The notes: generated by a model from the letters alone, not told the origin. A stretch of DNA of 64,000 bases from Girardinichthys multiradiatus (GCF_021462225.1 NC_061818.1:21773978-21837977); one strand, 5' to 3'; shown: positions 10,339 to 28,654, counted from the stretch's first letter. Translations and numbers: made by a program.

Positions 10339-13178
10339 CTGAGGACAGAGATGGTTAAAAAGGAAGAGTGATAAGGGGACATCTCCAAAACAAAAAGAAA
10401 AATAAGTCATTATATTGGCACGGTTGCAGGATCAATCGTGGAACCGGCCCTTGAAAGAAAAAAAAAAGTGAAGTGTTGTTATAGACTTCATAATCACATC
10501 AGAGACTGCTGACTTGACAGATGTCCAGCAGACTGACACTTAGTCAAAGTTGAAAAAAGGAAATTGCTAAAGAAGCACTGGAGGGTTCATATAATGTTGC
10601 ATGCATGCATATTATTGGTCAATTAAATGGAAGGGAAAAATGTTGTTGAAAAATATGCTCAAGCAAAAACACCGTTATGGGAGAATTTTAAAGCAAATTC
10701 CAATTTACAGATTGGGGGAGATCCACAAGAGGCAGACTGCTGGAGTCAGAGTTTTAAGAGCCACCACATGCGTTAAACCACTCCTGAACCAGAGAGAACA
10801 CCAGAAGCATCTTATTTGAGAGGAAATGGGACTGGACTGTTACTCAGAAGTCCAAAGTCCTCACTTTAGATGAAAGTAAATTTTGCATTTAATCTGGAAT
10901 TCAAGGTCCCAGAGATGGGACATGTACCTCAGGAACCGAATTTTCTTGAGGTCCATGGTGAAGTTTCCAATGGCATGATTTGGGAAATTGTGTCATCTGC
11001 ATGTGTTGGTCCACTGTGTTTTTATCAAGTAAAGATTCAAATACATTTTAGAGCACTTCATGTTTCGCTCTGCTGACAAACCCCATTTCATTTTCCAGCA
11101 GGACTTGGTACCCACCACACTACTAAAGGCACCAATCCCTGCTTTATTGGCCAGCAGGCCTGACCTAAACCCCAGAGAAAACCTTTGGAGTATGGTCAAG
11201 ATGAGGGTCAACACCAGACCTAACAATGCAGATGACCTAAAGGCTGCAATTAAAGCAACTTGGGCTTCCATTACACCTCAGCAGAGGGGTTAACATACAT
11301 TTCAGTAGGTTAAGACTTCTGTTTGGAAAATTATTTTTTGTATTGGTTTTAAGTAACATTCACATTTTCTGAGAAATTGAATTTTGGATTTTCATGAGCT
11401 GCAAACTTAAAAAATATCACGCTGTGCAATGAATCGAATACATGAGTTTCATGAGGTGGTTAGGTTTGTTCAAAATGGCTAACCAAGACTGAATTTTAAC
11501 ATCTTTGTTTGGGCTAAATTTGGGCAGGACCCGCCAGCCCAAAGTAAGTCAAATGATCATAGAAAACATCTATAGTGACATCCAGGGCTTGCAGGATATA
11601 CTTACACATTTGCTTTACTAGTCTAAATCTATTTCTTATGAAGTGCAGAATTATTACAAATAATTATTACTATTATCATAATGTATATTTAAAATGAAAA
11701 AAGAAGAAAAAAAAAATATTATTATTATTATAAATGTAGGGAATATTTGACCATAAAGATTATTTTGTGGCCTATGCCCTATAAACCTGGATATATTCTT
11801 TATTATATTCTACATTTTTGGCCGACATGACGTTAAAGCTTTTGCGCAAATCTACTTTAATATTCTAAAAACGTTCAACCCCCTCTTCCACAGTTTGTCA
11901 TATTCTTTCCCTGACAGCAGCGGTTTCACAACTGGTACGAACTGATACTTTTATAAAACTCAGAGATTAAATCACACGATTCATAAAAACTTGGAGGAAA
12001 GTTTATGAAAAGATTCCCCCACCTTCAGGAGAAAAGTCTCGGGTTTGGGTCCCCTCTTTTTGGGCCCGAACAGCTCCCTTTCGCGCTCCCTGCATGATGA
12101 GCACAAATCACAAACCAATTAAATTACAATAACATTTCTCGTTAATTTTACAATTCATTCGAAAAGTTAAAATATTTACAAAAAGTACAAAACTTCATTC
12201 ATACGCGACATTTAAAGTAATGTTTATGGATTTTCGAAAAGAAATGTCAAGAGTTAAGGAGACATTCTTGGTGGAGATGATTGAATAAGAAACCAGATTT
12301 TTTTTTTTTTTTTTTTTCCAACCACTTCCTTTCAGAAAAATATCAAATTAAGATCAGAATGCAGACCCAGTCCCTTTATTATGTGTGGATGTTTTGCGAA
12401 GCAGATTGCACAGTGCCATCTCCTCTCTGCAGAGAGGCCTACTGGTGAGCTGTCAACCATCTCACCTCTCCTCGAAGGCGGCAAACAGGCGCTCGTCCAG
12501 GATGTTTTCCTCCGGCTCCCAGGTGCTGTATCTGTACCATAGAAACCACAAGAACTTTATTTAATCGGGTCAGAACTCGTGTCATCGCGCCCACGCGGTC
12601 TGCTCCACGCTGAGTGTGTGTTGTTGTTTTTTGTTGGTTTTTTTTTTTTTTTTTTTTTTTTTTTACAGGTGAGGCTGCTTGAAGCTGCGATCATAGCGGA
12701 GAGTGACGCATGCTGACTCCCAGCGTCTTCCGAGGCAAGTGGACGCAGAGTAGCGACACAATCGGGCGTTTTTACCAACACCTGACTGGCGCAGACTGCG
12801 TCATGGAGCACACGAAGCGCACAAAACAATATAAATGCTTGCAAAAACAGAATGCGAGGCGCTGCAGTTGTACAATCGGCCAGGATGGAGCGCTGTCCTT
12901 CGCTGGCTCTGCTGTTTTTCTATACTCACTTCTGAGACCATCCCTTCCATTTCACCAGATATTCCCAGCGACCCTGCAAAAAACAAGCAGATCCACAACA
13001 GCGATCAGGTTATCGGGGAACTGGCCAGTCGAGCCCGCACGGACACATGTTTTTGCGTAACAGATGCTGTCGGAGCGGTGTGGGTGGGAGATAGAAAAGC
13101 ACCGAATACCCTTCTGATCCGCCGTTTGATGATGGACTCGGCTGCGAAGACGCTCTCGCCGACAGCCGACAGCTCCAT
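9541..13178 (-). CDS. cbx8: Chromobox protein 8 (Polycomb CBX8), 5 exons
   Basis: Exons on the minus strand: 13178-13110, 12973-12930, 12531-12466, 12089-12023 and 10338-9541. They give 347 residues (human CBX8: 389). Residues about 10-62 form the chromodomain with the aromatic cage F11, W32 and W35, which reads H3K27me3. KKRGPKP follows near residue 70, then [15 protein letters not shown], diagnostic for CBX8. An AT-hook-like RKRGRKPK lies near residues 169-176. The last 33 residues ([15 protein letters not shown] ending GFFKDKR) are the Pc box that binds RING1 in canonical PRC1. The mammalian Arg/Asp/Glu low-complexity stretch is absent, which accounts for much of the shorter length. The protein should act in the nucleus in gene silencing. 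Which fish co-orthologue (8a or 8b) this is was not decided. Confidence 0.95.
10600..11465 (+). mobile_element. Degenerate Tc1-like transposon inside cbx8 intron 4
   Basis: Plus-strand fragments read [14 protein letters not shown] (10778-10818), then [12 protein letters not shown] and [16 protein letters not shown] (11085-11205). These match Tc1 transposase blocks, including the DLNPxENLW catalytic-glutamate region. Near 11385 the text TTGGATTTTCATGAGCTG, followed by TGTGCAATGAATC, resembles the 3' inverted repeat of the element at 39.1 kb, so the two are likely relatives. Many gaps and stops; dead. Confidence 0.8.
12023..12089 (-). CDS. cbx8: cbx8 exon 4
   Basis: 67 nt encoding [19 protein letters not shown] and LLK; acceptor CATGCAG, donor GTGGGGGA, phase 0 at its end. 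Basic linker after the chromodomain. Confidence 0.93.
12466..12531 (-). CDS. cbx8: cbx8 exon 3
   Basis: 66 nt encoding [20 protein letters not shown] plus two residues; acceptor TGGTACAG, donor GTGAGATG. End of the chromodomain. Confidence 0.95.
12638..12664. repeat. Poly-T run in cbx8 intron 2
   Basis: 27 uninterrupted T on the plus strand, poly-A in the cbx8 transcript. A second T run of about 20 lies at 12298-12317 in intron 3. Confidence 0.9.
12930..12973 (-). CDS. cbx8: cbx8 exon 2
   Basis: 44 nt encoding [14 protein letters not shown]; acceptor TTTTTTGCAG, donor GTGAGTAT. Holds the cage tryptophans W32 and W35. Same length as exon 2 of cbx4. Confidence 0.95.
13110..13178 (-). CDS. cbx8: cbx8 exon 1
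   Basis: 69 nt, 23 codons, [20 protein letters not shown] and on to RIRR; the donor after 13110 reads AGG|GTATTC. The start matches the conserved MELSAVGE of CBX8. Confidence 0.95.
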
Positions 13179-13550
13179 GATTCACCATGCAACCACGCCG
13201 ATTTCTGCCGCTACTATTTTTTCTGGCTTCCCCGTTTTCGTCCTCTCCGGGGCTGTTTAATTCCGCACATCCCATAATACGCAATCTGGAGTGGACGTCA
13301 TCACGTCTCTTTCGTGTTGCCAGGCACCGCGGTCGGGGTAGGACGGATCGCTGGTGGAGCACATTGTTGCTACGTGCTCCGGGTCTCTGAGCGGAGGGGA
13401 GGAGCTCCGGCGCTCTGGCTGCTGTACAGGAATGTCTGGCACAGTGCGGGGAGCCAAGCCGAGGAGGGTCCCGGAGGGGGGGTCCGTTGACCCCCGATCT
13501 CTCTGTGGGGGGCGGCCAGAGCCATAGCGGAGCGTAAATCATCCCCTGTT
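13179..13550 (-). promoter_or_regulatory. cbx8 upstream CpG-rich region, candidate promoter
   Basis: Directly upstream of the cbx8 ATG. GC-rich with many CpG (for example CACCGCGGTCGGGG and GGGGGCGGCC near 13325 and 13508), in contrast to the AT-rich surroundings. No TATA box was noted. The open frame across it (13542-12952) has no family likeness. Confidence 0.5.
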
Positions 13551-13652
13551 TTAGAAACTAAGCAGAAGAGAAATGGAAACATGCTTCATTAAAGACCCAA
13601 ACAAAACTCATTCTCAATTAAAAGGATATGAAAAACATACAAAAAAAATATG

Positions 13653-13728
13653 TCAGTCAGTCATTTTCTACCGCTTATTCCATAGTGGGTCGCGGGGGAG
13701 CTGGTGCCTATCTCCAGCAGTCTATTAA
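13653..13728 (-). repeat. Fish interspersed repeat (GACTGGCGACCTGTCC family), copy 3, GACT tail
   Basis: Only the last 73 bases of the repeat with the GACT tail. In reverse complement they differ from 7023-7095 at one position that I can see. Confidence 0.85.
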
Positions 13729-13729
13729 A

Positions 13730-15750
13730 GTACAAAAACAAATTGACAACACAAGCATAAATAAAAAATCCACACGAAACAGCTGCAGCACCTGGAAACA
13801 AACAGCTTGAGCACAACTGAGCAGAATAAATCAAAGCTGATGGCCCCACAGCTTCATAAACGATTTTTTAAAGACGCATTCTTTTAATATTCCGAGACAA
13901 AGGTAGTTCTGTCACACCTTTTGCAGTTTCACTTGCAAAATGCCACAAGGCCATGGCGCGTCTGATCATGCGCAAATGGACGTGTGCGCTTCAGGTATTA
14001 ATTGAGATTGTGCGCCGCGTCTCTTTGAAAAAAAGTCATGAAGATATTTAGAAGAACATGAGCGCACAAAAGGAGCTCAGATGACAGATTGACTGATTTT
14101 ATTACTACTTCTTTCCCGAGTTAGACATATTCACGTCAGATTCCAAGAATGGCTTTAGCCGCTTCCTTTATTTTTCAATTGCATCCTCAGTCTGTAGTAG
14201 AAAATTTAGCTTTTAGAAAGTCAAAGTATTTTTTTATTCATTTCTCAATTTAATCTAACAAGATAATTATGTGGGATAACTGACTGAAGACCAGCTGGCA
14301 AGAAGTGGAAAAAAAATCGCGTTTTAATCTTGTGTTCCTGCAGCAAAATCAGTGACACGGTTTCTGATCTTTGATCATTCATGTGAAGTTGGATGACGGG
14401 ATACCGCAGTTAAATCAATTTTGCAAATATAAATAAAATTGAAGAAAAGAAAGTAACTGGATATGCAACCTGTCACCGGCACAGTGTCCCAGTTGACAAC
14501 ACAAAAACACACAAAAAAAAAAATATATATATATATAGTTTTTTCTTTCTTTCTTTAAATGGAGCTCAAATACATTTAGGTTTAACCCTGTCAATTTTCC
14601 CTGGCTCTCTGTAAAGCAACGCATGAACCATTTTTTTTCAGTGCAGTCTGAAAAAATAAAATGTTCAGGCTTTCTTTACTTGATATTTTATGAACTTCAT
14701 ATTTGATTTTTGATTTACTTATTTTTATGTAACTATTTTTTATATTTTACTCCTTTCCTCAATATATTTAAATAATTATTTTTTATTATTTATATTTATT
14801 TTTGCTTTTTAGATAAAACTGAAAATATTATTATTATCATTATTATTATTATTATTACACATCAGAGCTAATGTAAATGTGGCCATGGCAATTTAAAATG
14901 GGATATAGAGATTTTGTATGCATTTAATGTAGCAGCGTTTCTACTTGAGTCTGATTGAGGCGCTTTATTTTTTCACTTAAGTCTTCACTTATTTATTCTG
15001 ATTTATTACAAATTGTTTTCTTTTAATTCAATGAACATTCTTGTCACAATTTTCTGTATTTCAAATGTACATTTAAACAGTAACAACAATAATCGCCTAT
15101 GTCCTGTGATTCTAAGATTTATGCCAGACCATTAGAAGTTGCGCAGAGCTTTTACTCCCCAGTGATAAATTGCATCGGCCTTCCTGATTATGAATGCAAA
15201 CAAGATTGTGCTCTGCCAGATGACCCACACTGTCTTTGGTAAACTAAACGAAAAGTCAAGGAGCTGACGACTTCTTTTTCTAAAAGCAATTATCCAAACT
15301 CTAGAGAACATTTGGGCAGTAATGGGAATACACTGTGGTTCTTTATTATATGCATCATGCTCCTCTTGTTCAGGTTTTATCTTTGTAAGGAGATGAAGAT
15401 GTATGGAGAGCCCTTGGAGGCCTGTATGAGTTTATAGAGTTGATAAGTGAATCTGTTGTCCCCCAATTGTATAATTAGCGACTAGAAGTTTCAAATGATT
15501 GTTATGACGGCCTTATTTTGTTCAAGTGATATAATTTGGCATCTTTAAGTTATTTTGGCGATTTGAAGGAGCTGAACTCACAGAATAAACTGAAAGGTGG
15601 CATGGTGTTAGGGAAATAATTTCACACAAATCTTTATGGTTTATAGCAAAAGTAGCCTTAAGAAATTTAAGGAAGAAATAAACAATTGGATCTGTGTGTA
15701 GTTTATTTTGCTATTTTCCCTATCTTTGCTCTTGATAATGTCAATTAAAG
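13730..15750. other. AT-rich intergenic DNA between cbx8 and cbx4
   Basis: No exon or RNA gene recognised. Contains short TA and TTA simple repeats (14523-14538 and 14820-14860). Nothing else that I can name. Confidence 0.5.
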
Positions 15751-16400
15751 GCGTAAACCCCGCCGCAGATCCGCCGAATGTGGACCTAATCTGAATCAAT
15801 TTCAGAATCCAATTGTTAAATTGGGACGCAGCCTGAGCCAGAAGGAAGTCCGTCCGCACATTTTAAAGGTGCGGGGGGCTAAATTTCTATCACCGAAATG
15901 TCCGCCGCTTTATGTCGTCTGTTGAAATCCTCCCCGCAGCGGCGGACACAAAGGCGCGGCACGGCACGTTGCGGACAAAAGATGCGCTGAGAAAACCTCC
16001 GTCGAAATATGAACCACCATTTTGATACTTTCGGCGCGCAACCGACATTTCGCGGCGCTGGAATGGCTGAAGCCTGCACGGTTTGCTGCAAAGGCTGGTG
16101 CCGTTGCGCAGCGCACAGACGGCACGCCGCTTCTGCCGCTGCCGCGGTTCTCCTTATTTGGACGGAGAGCAGGAGCCGCAATGGCGACAGGCGCACATGA
16201 ATGCACAGAGCGGGCTCTGTGAGAACATTATTGGCTCTCTGGTTTCTGGGCAACATGCTGCACTGCTCGCTGTCCTACTTACTCTCCAAGCAACATTTTG
16301 TGCTGAAACGTGCCTCAGACACAAAACCACACGATAGAAACTGACGAAGCCGCGTCGCGGTGACCTGCAGCGTTGCATGATTTTCAGTGCGAAGTTAAGC
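15750..16400. promoter_or_regulatory. CpG-rich block without a recognised gene
   Basis: CpG-dense sequence flanked by AT-rich DNA. It includes ACCACCATTTTG (16013-16024, YY1-like), TTTCGGCGCGCA (16029-16040) and TTTCGCGGCG (16048-16057), both E2F-like. Small open frames on both strands overlap but none resembles a known protein. It could be the promoter of a non-coding RNA or a Polycomb-bound element within the cbx cluster. Confidence 0.45.
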
Positions 16401-17089
16401 TTAAGAAGCGTCATATGGTGATGCACCGCGCTTCTTATTCGTCATGCTTTCGGCTTGACTCATTCCGATATGCACCTTGATAAGAATGCATGTCCATCAC
16501 ACATCAATTTAAGCTCAATTTCCATCGACAATCAAAACAACGGAGGCATGAGTAGGTGGAACTTCAATTTCTATAAAACAATCAAAATTAATTTCTGCAA
16601 TCTTCAGGCTATCTCAGGCCTGCAGCGGGTCACGCATATGAAAGCACCTTTGTGCAGACTGCAGCCGCCGCTGCAGCTTAGTATGATGATAAAGGGGGAA
16701 TGTGAAACATCTCACTTGGTCTATAAATATGTTCAGTGATGTTTCAGTTTCCTATACAGCCACTGATGCATGGCGGTCTGACTCACACATGGTTCAAAGC
16801 AACGGATACATGCGAACCATGAGCGCTCATCAAGTCAGTATCACAGGTTTCTTTGAAAACGTTCCATGCTTGGCAGTGTTAAGCCATGTGTGTCCTTTTT
16901 TGTTTTTTCCTGCGACTACACTATATCTTGCATGACACATTTAATGCATTCCATTTTTTTAGTTAACTTTCTGCGGAAAATAAAACCGAAGCCGCCACAT
17001 TTGGTTGATTTTCAGGTTTATTTACTCTATTTACTCCAGGGAGGGTTGCAAAGATGCCTATTTTACTCTCATATATGGACATATCTTCT

Positions 17090-17370
17090 GTAAAATTCCT
17101 GATCAAATTTTAATCAGAGGTTGCGACCCTTAAACAAAGAAGTTCGTCAAGATGCCCTATGAAAATATAAAGGAAGTACAAAAAGACGCTTTAACATTTA
17201 ACAGAACATTTCGCAATTATTGCTTATGCATGTCCAAATATGGAAGTCATAAGGCAGCCAATATGCGTTTGTTAACATTAAATGAGTTTATGGGTTTACA
17301 AAAAGAAGAGGATTCGTAATCAGTGGTTTACACCATAAATTCATCAGGAAAGCAGGTAACAATGGTTGCC
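17090..17370 (+). repeat. Unnamed interspersed repeat A, copy 2
   Basis: Shares with copies 1, 3 and 4 the words CTGATCAAATTTTAATCAGA, CCCTTAAACAAAG, AGAACATTT, GCATGTCCAAATATGGA, CATAAGGCAGCCAA and CATAAATTCATCAGGAAAGC, in the same order. Confidence 0.65.
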
Positions 17371-17399
17371 TTTGTTTGTTTTTGTTTTTTGCTTTTATT

Positions 17400-17530
17400 C
17401 ACAATTCTTCTCTGCCTCTTTACAAGTACAGTCTACATTTTTATGTGTTGTAACAAATTAAAAACAAAGCCAGACCACTAGAGTGAATGTTTGTATTTTT
17501 TGTATTTAAAATATCCTCTCATATATATAT

Positions 17531-17573
<43 letters not shown>

Positions 17574-17820
17574 TACTTCCCCTTGAAAACACCATCCACA
17601 CGGTGGTGCAGCATCATGCTGTGGGGACCAGTTTTTCCAACAAGAAGCTGGTGAGAATAAATAGGAAAATGGATGGAGCTCAATACAGACAAAGTCTGGA
17701 AGAAATCCAGATATAGGGGGAAAAGAGTTTAGAGGAAGTTTGTAATTTGAAACGCGGTTTTAAAAGTGTGGTCCAAAGGCCCTGGGATGCCACGCAAGAA
17801 AATTTACAGGTTAACTTATG
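17400..17820 (+). mobile_element. Tc1-like relic next to repeat A, with TA microsatellite
   Basis: CGGTGGTGCAGCATCATGCT at 17600 is the HGGGSIMLWG block of Tc1 transposase. AAGCTGGTGAGAATAAATAG and AAGTCTGGAAGAAATCC follow. A TA run of about 50 bases lies at 17518-17571. No frame survives. Confidence 0.65.
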
Positions 17821-17999
17821 ACAAAGGTCTGTCACAAGTCAGGTTTTATCTTTAATAATTAAATATCAGGCTCGAGTTTTTTATCAGGCCTTGAGCAGAA
17901 TTCCATTTGCAGGGCTTAGTTAAAACCCACCGGTCATACCACGGTGCTACTAACCTCTCTTATGTATCATCCATTCTTTGTAATTTTTGCAACTCGCAC

Positions 18000-19500
18000 T
18001 CTACACAACTTGTTTTATTATTAACAAGTGAGCCAAAAATGAATTAAATAGACTACATGACCAAATTACATCTGTCCCTTTTACATTATTTAAGTAATAG
18101 CACCTGGGATAAAGGGCTCAGGTCAAATAGAATAATTTCCTCCTTCTTCTATAAATAAATTTAAAGTCTGTGAATATCTTTTTAGAATGCTTTGATATTT
18201 AATTTCAACTGTCTGCAGATTGTGAAACCTAATCAGCAACAAGTTATTTACTCCAGCATAGATGCTTGTGAATGTGACACAAGCTTTGAACTATGACACA
18301 TAATTAATATAACTTTAACACTTTTAAAGGATTGGCATAGTATGTATATAGCTGATACATGTGTAAATCTTTCTTGTGTGAATTCAAGTTCTAGTGGGGC
18401 ACAAAGTAGCTACGTAGTTTGCTTATACTACGGGCCGGCCTGATCCATTAAATTCCAGAAGTTTGTCTAAAGTAGTTTAGATTGACTTTATACATTTTAA
18501 TGCCCAGCTGACCTTCTCATACGGCAATGCTCAATATTTATAATAATACGTTTGCAGAGAATTTGAGGAGACAATTAATCCTCTAAATGTCCATGACAAA
18601 TAAAGTTTTTAAATTCTTTTGCATGAGTTTTGTCCTTCTTGTTTCCGGCTGCCTATTAAAGCTGCCTGAGTTTTTGTCTGAGTCGATTGGCGCCTCCTAA
18701 AAGACACCTTGCACACATTCCAATTTTTTTCTGCCTGATCAAACTCTCTGAGATCTCAGTTTAGCTCACCGACAAAAAACTATTTCTGTCTGCGCGCTGA
18801 GAGCAGACTCCAGAACTTCAGCAACCTTTATTGAGGAAGCCCTGTAACATTTAGCCGACGCAAGCAGAGGTCAGAGTTTACAGTTCATTCAGAAAAACTC
18901 TGGCTGCAGCTTATGCCAGTGAGTCTACAGCTGTCATGATATCTGCGTGTCGGGGGGGAAACTGCTGTGTCACTGTGACAAAGGCCACCTAAACACAGTC
19001 TTTTATAACAACTTACCCGATGTTCTGGGAAGACAGCAGCTACATTATAATTAGAATTCATTCTGAGACAGTTTCCTGCAGAGCACACTTACAGTCCACA
19101 TATCGACTGATTATTTACCTTCCATAAAGGTTTTCTCTGTAAGAGGCTTAAAATGACACAATCTCTTCTCCTGGCCTCCCCCACTGTTTACATTCCTGCT
19201 CGGGTTCAAGACGAAGTAGGACAAATAATGCAGGCCGAGGTATTAATAACACAAGTGACCGGTGCAGTTATGTAACATAGAAAGCCCTCTGTGCAGGATA
19301 GTTTGTGATTATGCAACACAATCTGTTTTTACAAACCGACCCTCATAAACACAAGTTGTTTTTTATTTCTTCTAAGTGTTTTTTTTTGCCTCACATGAGC
19401 ATTTGTTTCTTTTTGGAAACTATTAAATTCTGGAGTCTGCAGAATAAAGAAAAATAAAGATGAAAAATACCAGCGCAGCAACATGTTATAAAATCTCCAT
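18000..19500. other. Intergenic DNA downstream of cbx4
   Basis: No exon, RNA gene or clear mobile element recognised. Confidence 0.45.
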
Positions 19501-21756
19501 CTTTATTTTGAGACATACCATCCAGGGAGATGAGCATACAGGTCAGCCGATATAGCATACTTTATAACAATCATTTCCACTTTAAACAGAGTGCAAAGAC
19601 GAAGCAAAAGAAAACCAAAAAGACTCGAAAACCCGCTCGAGATGAAACCGTTCGGTGCAAACAAAGCACAGTAAGCGGATTTCGCTTTTTTAAACTAAAC
19701 CTTTAACATCAATAAATACGCACTCTTCATTTTCCTCACCACAGCCTTTCACTTTAGCATTCTGACTAGATTTGCATTAAGTGTGCGGGGAAGGCTACTT
19801 GGACTCGAACGTAGCTGTAGCTTACATCCAACAGCTTTTTAACTATCAGCAGCATGAATAATCAAAACGGCTCGGACTCACGGGATCTGACTGGATGGTC
19901 CCGTTAAGTCTCAATAATTACCAAGCCTGGTAGCTTTCTGAACATTTTAGTGAGCTTCGACAGATAAATGGTGAAATGAGCCTTCACATTACATGAGGTA
20001 TTAAACACAACTTCGCTATAGTGAAAATCAAGTAACAAGGCGAGTCAGTTTCCATAAATGACATATTATTTAAGGAGCACTGTGCTTTTGGAGTGTGTTG
20101 AGGAGCTGATATGCAAACAATGTCATATTGCAGAGTTTTTTAAAAAGTGGATAAAATCTAAGAAGGCTAACAGCTTGTCAGACATGTGACCATTTTGCAT
20201 ATTTTAGCCATTTAAAATAGATTAAACTCAAAATTTTCATCAATGTTATCATAGCCAATAACAGTTCAAATGATGTCCTTGTTTAAAAGATAAAGTTAAA
20301 GTCTACCTAATCTGATCCTGAGTCAGCAGGGATCATTCCTAAACGTCTGCTCCAGTCTTGGTGGCTTTAAAGTGGTGAAACATGGTGGGCTGCATCATGG
20401 TATTGAGATGCTTAGTCAATTAAATTGAGAACAAATTAAAAAAGTGTTGCATGCAAATAACACAAGACTCCAGAGGAACAGTGGAGAGGAAAATCCAGGG
20501 GACAATGATAGGTCCTGTTTAAGCTTAAATTGAAGAATAATGCCAATACCCTTCTGACTGAGCTGACCCAATGTTGTTTGAGACCCTTAGCAGAATTTAA
20601 TTTGGGAGCCCACCTCAATAAGCTCACTGGGCATCAAAGCGCCCCTGACCTTTCTCTTATATTGTCCTTCCCTGGTAATTTTTGCAATTTGCATCCAGCC
20701 AAACTGACTCGTTGCAGCGGATCTGGCATATTGATACCACTTAGCAACATGGATGTTGTTCAGCTGAGAAAACCCCACAAATATACCAGCAGTTTTTGAA
20801 AACAGACATTTTGTATCGACTAATATAGCATTGTATCCTGCTGTGACAAACGTGTTAAGTTTAGATGATAGAATAAGCTAAATGCAAACCGCTAGCTTCC
20901 CACCGTTCACAGGATTTAGTCTGTTCTACAAACGTAAATCAAAATGATCTTTTTCCTACAACCAGATACTTTAAAGAACCTCACTTCAAAAAAATCTAAA
21001 TAATCAATTTAACTTCTAAAGCATAAAAGTGAAGAATATATATTAAGCTTCTAGATTTGATTTGTTTCAGTCTGCAGTCGGATTGCTTTTCAGGAGTATA
21101 CAAATACCTGTGCTCTGCAGTGTGTGTTTACATTGTATTATGACACACCCGCTTTTTGAATTTGCATGTCACAGCCAATAACTTTTCTTTAAACAAGCCA
21201 CAAACAAAACACTGAATTATGCTGATCCACAATGAGGGCTTTGTCTATTACAGCAACAAAAGGACAAGAAAATCTGTGACTGTCTCTGCGACAGTGATGA
21301 CACAAGCAAAACGTTTGAAAAATCATTAAGTGCTTAAGATTTGATTCGTGATCGCAGTCCACTCAGAAACCTTCTCTCCGACCAACATGAACAGATATTA
21401 GTAATACGAAACATGTATAAACCTTTATACTGTATATCTGAGGTTATAAGTTTGGTACAAGTATGAAAAACAGGAATAGTCTCCTCCCCCCCCAGCTTCT
21501 TTTGACAAAGAATTTTTTGTTTTTGGTGAAGAATCTCCACCCGAGTGAGGCATTCGCTCAAATAGTCGAGGGCACTTTCTTGGCTACAACATCACAGAGG
21601 AGTAACAGTATAAAACATCATAGGAAACATACTGGATTTGACTTATAAATTATAAATTTCAATATGCACAAAATTCATTTGTTTTTCTTTCTTTTTTTTT
21701 TTTTACATATGCACATATTCACAAAATCAGCTTAACAAAGCTGGGAGTTCATTATT
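19500..21756 (-). other. Possible long cbx4 3' UTR
   Basis: Follows the cbx4 stop codon on the minus strand. The first clear AATAAA that I see in this direction is close to 19505 (read from CTTTATTTTG on the plus strand). A Tc1-like remnant near 20375 (ATGGTGGGCTGCATCATGG) may interrupt it. A shorter 3' UTR using a variant signal is equally possible. Confidence 0.25.
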
Positions 21757-27866
<6,110 letters not shown>

Positions 27867-28150
27867 TCTCGGCTCCGGTCCGATCCGATCTCAGTGAGGT
27901 GTTGAGGAACGAGGGGGGCGCACGGTGAAAACGTTGAAATGCCCTCCTTTCAGCCGTCTTCCAGTTAGATCCAAAATTCGAGTGAATTCCCTCCACCTTC
28001 TCTCCTCCTCTTTCTGCACACTCCTCTGTCCTGGCAATGAGATATTCTGTGGTGCCGTTGCGAGCAGCTCTTTTCGTGCAGTGACGTCAGGTCGGGAGGA
28101 GGGGAGATGGGTGAAGACCTTGCAGAAAGGTTGTGGTTTTCATTCAACGG
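27867..28150 (-). promoter_or_regulatory. cbx4 upstream region, candidate promoter
   Basis: Directly upstream of the cbx4 ATG. The CpG-rich part continues from exon 1 to about 28110 and has GC-rich, pyrimidine-rich patches (for example CTCCTCCTC near 28005). No TATA box seen. Confidence 0.5.
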
Positions 28151-28369
28151 TGGACTTCGGCGGGGGACATGATTTGAAATTCAAATTTATCACCTGATCA
28201 GAAGAGAAGTTTATAGAAATGCACTGTTACACATGCGTTTTGTCCAGAGCCGGATCAAATGTGGCCCCTAAGCACATTTTGACTTGGGGTCCAAATTCCA
28301 GTTGCCATTATTGAATAAATAAACTGTGGAACCTACGTAAATCCTCTGCCCTTTCTCATGTGGTCTTCA

Positions 28370-28600
28370 ACATCACCCTAAACATACTCTCCTTATTGCT
28401 GAATGATGGCAGCGTCATGCTGTGGGAATATGTTTCCTCAGCAGAGACAGAAAACTGGTGAGAGTTTGATGAGATGATGAATGGGGCTAAATACAGAACA
28501 ATCTTGGTAGAAAACCCATGAGAGGCGGCAAAAGTCTTCAGACAAAATGTACATAAAACTAAATGTTTATTAACATTTAAAGTAGACTTGCTCCTTATAC
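28370..28600 (+). mobile_element. Tc1-like relic upstream of cbx4
   Basis: CATCACCCTAAACATACTC, then GATGGCAGCGTCATGCTGTG near 28405, CAGAGACAGAAAACTGGTGA and ATGGGGCTAAATACAG follow the order of fish Tc1 elements. Degenerate. Confidence 0.7.
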
Positions 28601-28654
28601 ATGTATCCTAATAGAAACAGCACTATGAGCTGTTCTGCACCTTAGCAAGGTCTC

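Noticed and set aside
12952..13542. 196-codon minus-strand open frame over the cbx8 promoter, exon 1 and exon 2
   Set aside because: Wrong frame for most of its length; the GC-rich promoter creates the opening. Homology fixes the real exons.
13730..21750. Search for cbx2 chromodomain or Pc box between cbx8 and cbx4
   Set aside because: No YLVKW, WEPEEN or TVTFRE-type motif seen in any frame outside the two annotated genes.
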